A DNA stretch of 8,296 nucleotides from positions 1-8,296 of the forward strand of contig DASQLD010000728.1 in assembly GCA_035630195.1 (NCBI GenBank). The letters run 5' to 3'. Shown here piece after piece: positions 6,961 to 8,296 of this stretch. Position 1 is the first letter of the stretch. Each line of letters starts with the position of its first letter. The notes under the pieces were generated by a model. It ran no database searches and was not told the DNA's origin. It saw only the letters and a program-made list of their open reading frames with translations. The translations under genes were made by a program, and so were the position numbers. Origin of the DNA: DASQDN01 sp035630195. GTDB taxonomy: Bacteria; Acidobacteriota; Terriglobia; Bryobacterales; Bryobacteraceae.

Positions 6961-6990
6961 ATTCATTCATTTCTATCAGTTATCAGCGAT

Positions 6991-6996
6991 GGGGAG
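6991..6996 (+). promoter_or_regulatory. Strong Shine-Dalgarno of the TonB receptor gene
   Basis: GGGGAG lies five bases before the ATG at 7002. It is the best ribosome binding site in the window and fixes the receptor start. It contrasts with the weak sites before 5720 and 6632. Confidence 0.75.
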
Positions 6997-7001
6997 AGTT
7001 C

Positions 7002-8296
7002 ATGCGCAGTTATTTCCTCGCGGGCGTTCTGATGACAGCCTGCATTACGCACGCGCAGTCGACCGGATCGATTCGCGGCACTGTAACGTTTGAGGGCGGG
7101 CGCTCAGTAGCGCACGACACAACGATTCATCTCACACCACTCGGTAAAACAGCCCGCACGGATGAGGCGGGGAACTTCGAATTCAAGGACCTTCCTCCGG
7201 GCCGTTACGAGGCAGTCGCGCATTTGCATTTCTTTAACGATGAACGCAAGGTTGTTCAGGTCGCCGGGGACACGGTTACGCAGTTGAACTTCAATCTCAA
7301 ACTGGCGCCTGTCAGACAGGAAGTTACGGTCACGGCATCGGGCAGGGAAGAGAGTACGCTCGAGACTTTCGCCAGCGTCACGTCCTTGAGCGGTCAGCAA
7401 TTGACCACGCGGGCAAGCGCAAGCTCCTTGGGAGAGATGCTCGACAATGAGCCGGGAATTGCTAAACGGAGCTATGGGCCGGGATCCTCGCGTCCTGTTA
7501 TTCGCGGTTTCGATGGAGATCGCGTGTTGGTCCTGGCGGACGGAGCACGTACCGGCACCTTGTCCTCTCAATCCGGGGATCATGGAGAACCAGTGGATGC
7601 TTCTTCGCTGGAGCGTGTGGAGGTAGTGCGTGGACCAGCGACCCTCCTGTACGGCAGCAGCGCAATCGGCGGTGTCGTGAATATACTTTCCCGGCATCAT
7701 GAACTCGATGAACATCCGCACGCGGGACTGCGCGGTCACGCGACCGGGCTCGCCGGATCGGCTAACGGGATGGGTGGCGGCAGCGCGGGATTCGAGTACG
7801 GCGTAGGGAACTATCTTCTATGGGCGATGGGCGGTTCCCAAAGAACAGGCGATTACAACACGCCTATCGGAATAATTGAGAACTCGGGAACAAAGCTTAC
7901 GCAGACGGCTGCCGGGATCGCACGCTATGGTGAACGTCGTTTCTGGGGAGCCAGCTACCAGTTCCAGGACGGAAGATATGGAATTCCCGGACACCTTGCG
8001 CACGATCATGAGGAAGAGGAAGAGAATCACGATCATGCTGAGGAAGAGGTCAAGATTGACTGGCGTCGCCATAATGTCCGATTGCATGGTGGATTTCGTG
8101 AATTAGCGGGCGCCATCGAGGCCGTACGCACCACGGTGAACTGGTCGGATTGGAAGCATTCCGAACTCGAGGGGGCGGAGGTTGGGACTCGTTTCCACAA
8201 CCAACAATGGACCTTTAATACGGTCGCGCAACAAAAGAAAGCTGGAGTCTTATCGGGAAGTTTCGGCGCCTGGGGGATGCGGCGGGATTTCACAGC
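7002..8296 (+). CDS. TonB-dependent outer-membrane receptor, ZnuD-like (3' end outside window)
   Basis: The frame stays open from ATG 7002 to the window end, giving 431 whole codons, so the gene is truncated on the right. Residues 1-18 form a signal peptide ending THAQ. Residues 20-102 are a carboxypeptidase-regulatory-like beta domain: GSIRGTVTFEGG, DEAGNFEFKDLPPGRYEAVA. A TonB-box-like EVTVTAS (107-113) follows. The plug (about 118-230) contains RPVIRGFDGDRVLVLADGAR (164-183), SGDHGEPVDASSLERVEVVRGPA and LLYGSSAIGGVVNI. This form of plug is characteristic of the ZnuD zinc receptors as I know them. Residues 331-349 are a His/Glu-rich stretch (His331, 334, 336, 343, 345), like the metal-capturing loop of ZnuD. 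Beta-strands of the barrel follow. The likely role is TonB-powered uptake of zinc or a related metal across the outer membrane. The strong GGGGAG site and the His/Cys gene upstream fit this. Receptor class is secure; substrate is inferred. Confidence 0.93.
   Translation, partial: MRSYFLAGVLMTACITHAQSTGSIRGTVTFEGGRSVAHDTTIHLTPLGKTARTDEAGNFEFKDLPPGRYEAVAHLHFFNDERKVVQVAGDTVTQLNFNLKLAPVRQEVTVTASGREESTLETFASVTSLSGQQLTTRASASSLGEMLDNEPGIAKRSYGPGSSRPVIRGFDGDRVLVLADGARTGTLSSQSGDHGEPVDASSLERVEVVRGPATLLYGSSAIGGVVNILSRHHELDEHPHAGLRGHATGLAGSANGMGGGSAGFEYGVGNYLLWAMGGSQRTGDYNTPIGIIENSGTKLTQTAAGIARYGERRFWGASYQFQDGRYGIPGHLAHDHEEEEENHDHAEEEVKIDWRRHNVRLHGGFRELAGAIEAVRTTVNWSDWKHSELEGAEVGTRFHNQQWTFNTVAQQKKAGVLSGSFGAWGMRRDFT
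7992..8048 (+). other. Region encoding a His/Glu-rich, probably extracellular loop of the receptor
   Basis: Codons 331-349 encode HLAHDHEEEEENHDHAEEE: five His, one Asn, two Asp and eight Glu, flanked by barrel-like strands (ASYQFQDGRYGI before, VKIDWRRHNVRLHGGF after). The placement matches an external loop early in the barrel. In ZnuD, a His-rich loop in this area binds zinc at the surface. Metal choice cannot be read from the sequence. Confidence 0.75.

Noticed and set aside
6914..7001. Zur-binding site or known riboswitch before the metal receptor gene
   Set aside because: I see no match to the Zur palindrome I know and no riboswitch core. Only short repeats and one hairpin are present, and these are reported as such.
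7104..7739. 211-codon open frame on the - strand
   Set aside because: It is antisense to the regulatory-like and plug domains of the TonB receptor, whose motifs are unmistakable in the + frame.

Overview
The window most likely comes from an acidobacterium of the Solibacter/Bryobacter type. The main reason is the large gene in the middle. Its product has an SBBP-repeat propeller, BACON-like and IPT/TIG-like modules, and a C-terminal domain that matches the Solibacter-type TIGR03437 family as I remember it. The moderately high GC content, the carboxypeptidase-regulatory-like domain in front of a TonB receptor, and opcA beside zwf outside Actinobacteria and Cyanobacteria all fit. No taxonomic marker such as rRNA is present, so the assignment is an inference.

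Layout: every gene is on the + strand, and no non-coding gap exceeds about 90 bases.
(1) 1-2289 is a compact oxidative pentose phosphate operon: the 3' part of zwf (glucose-6-phosphate dehydrogenase), opcA (its assembly/activator protein) and pgl (6-phosphogluconolactonase). zwf and opcA overlap at TAATG, and opcA and pgl are 4 bases apart. Together they oxidise glucose-6-phosphate to 6-phosphogluconate and yield NADPH.
(2) 2360-5710 encodes a 1116-residue exported protein with seven SBBP repeats of about 64 residues and a Solibacter-type C-terminus. Nine bases downstream, 5720-6613 encodes an unrecognised 297-residue protein with a Tat-like N-terminus.
(3) 6632-6913 encodes a small secreted His/Cys protein resembling DUF2946. 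After 88 bases comes a TonB-dependent outer-membrane receptor (7002 to the window end) with a ZnuD-like plug and a His/Glu-rich loop. I read this pair as a metal acquisition module, most likely for zinc.

Two gene starts (2360 and 6632) have good -10-like hexamers only 11-14 bases before the ATG, which suggests nearly leaderless transcripts. I found no tRNA, rRNA, CRISPR array, insertion sequence or phage gene. The most novel-looking parts are the metal-related pair and the hairpin between its genes, the 297-residue protein, and the promoter arrangement.
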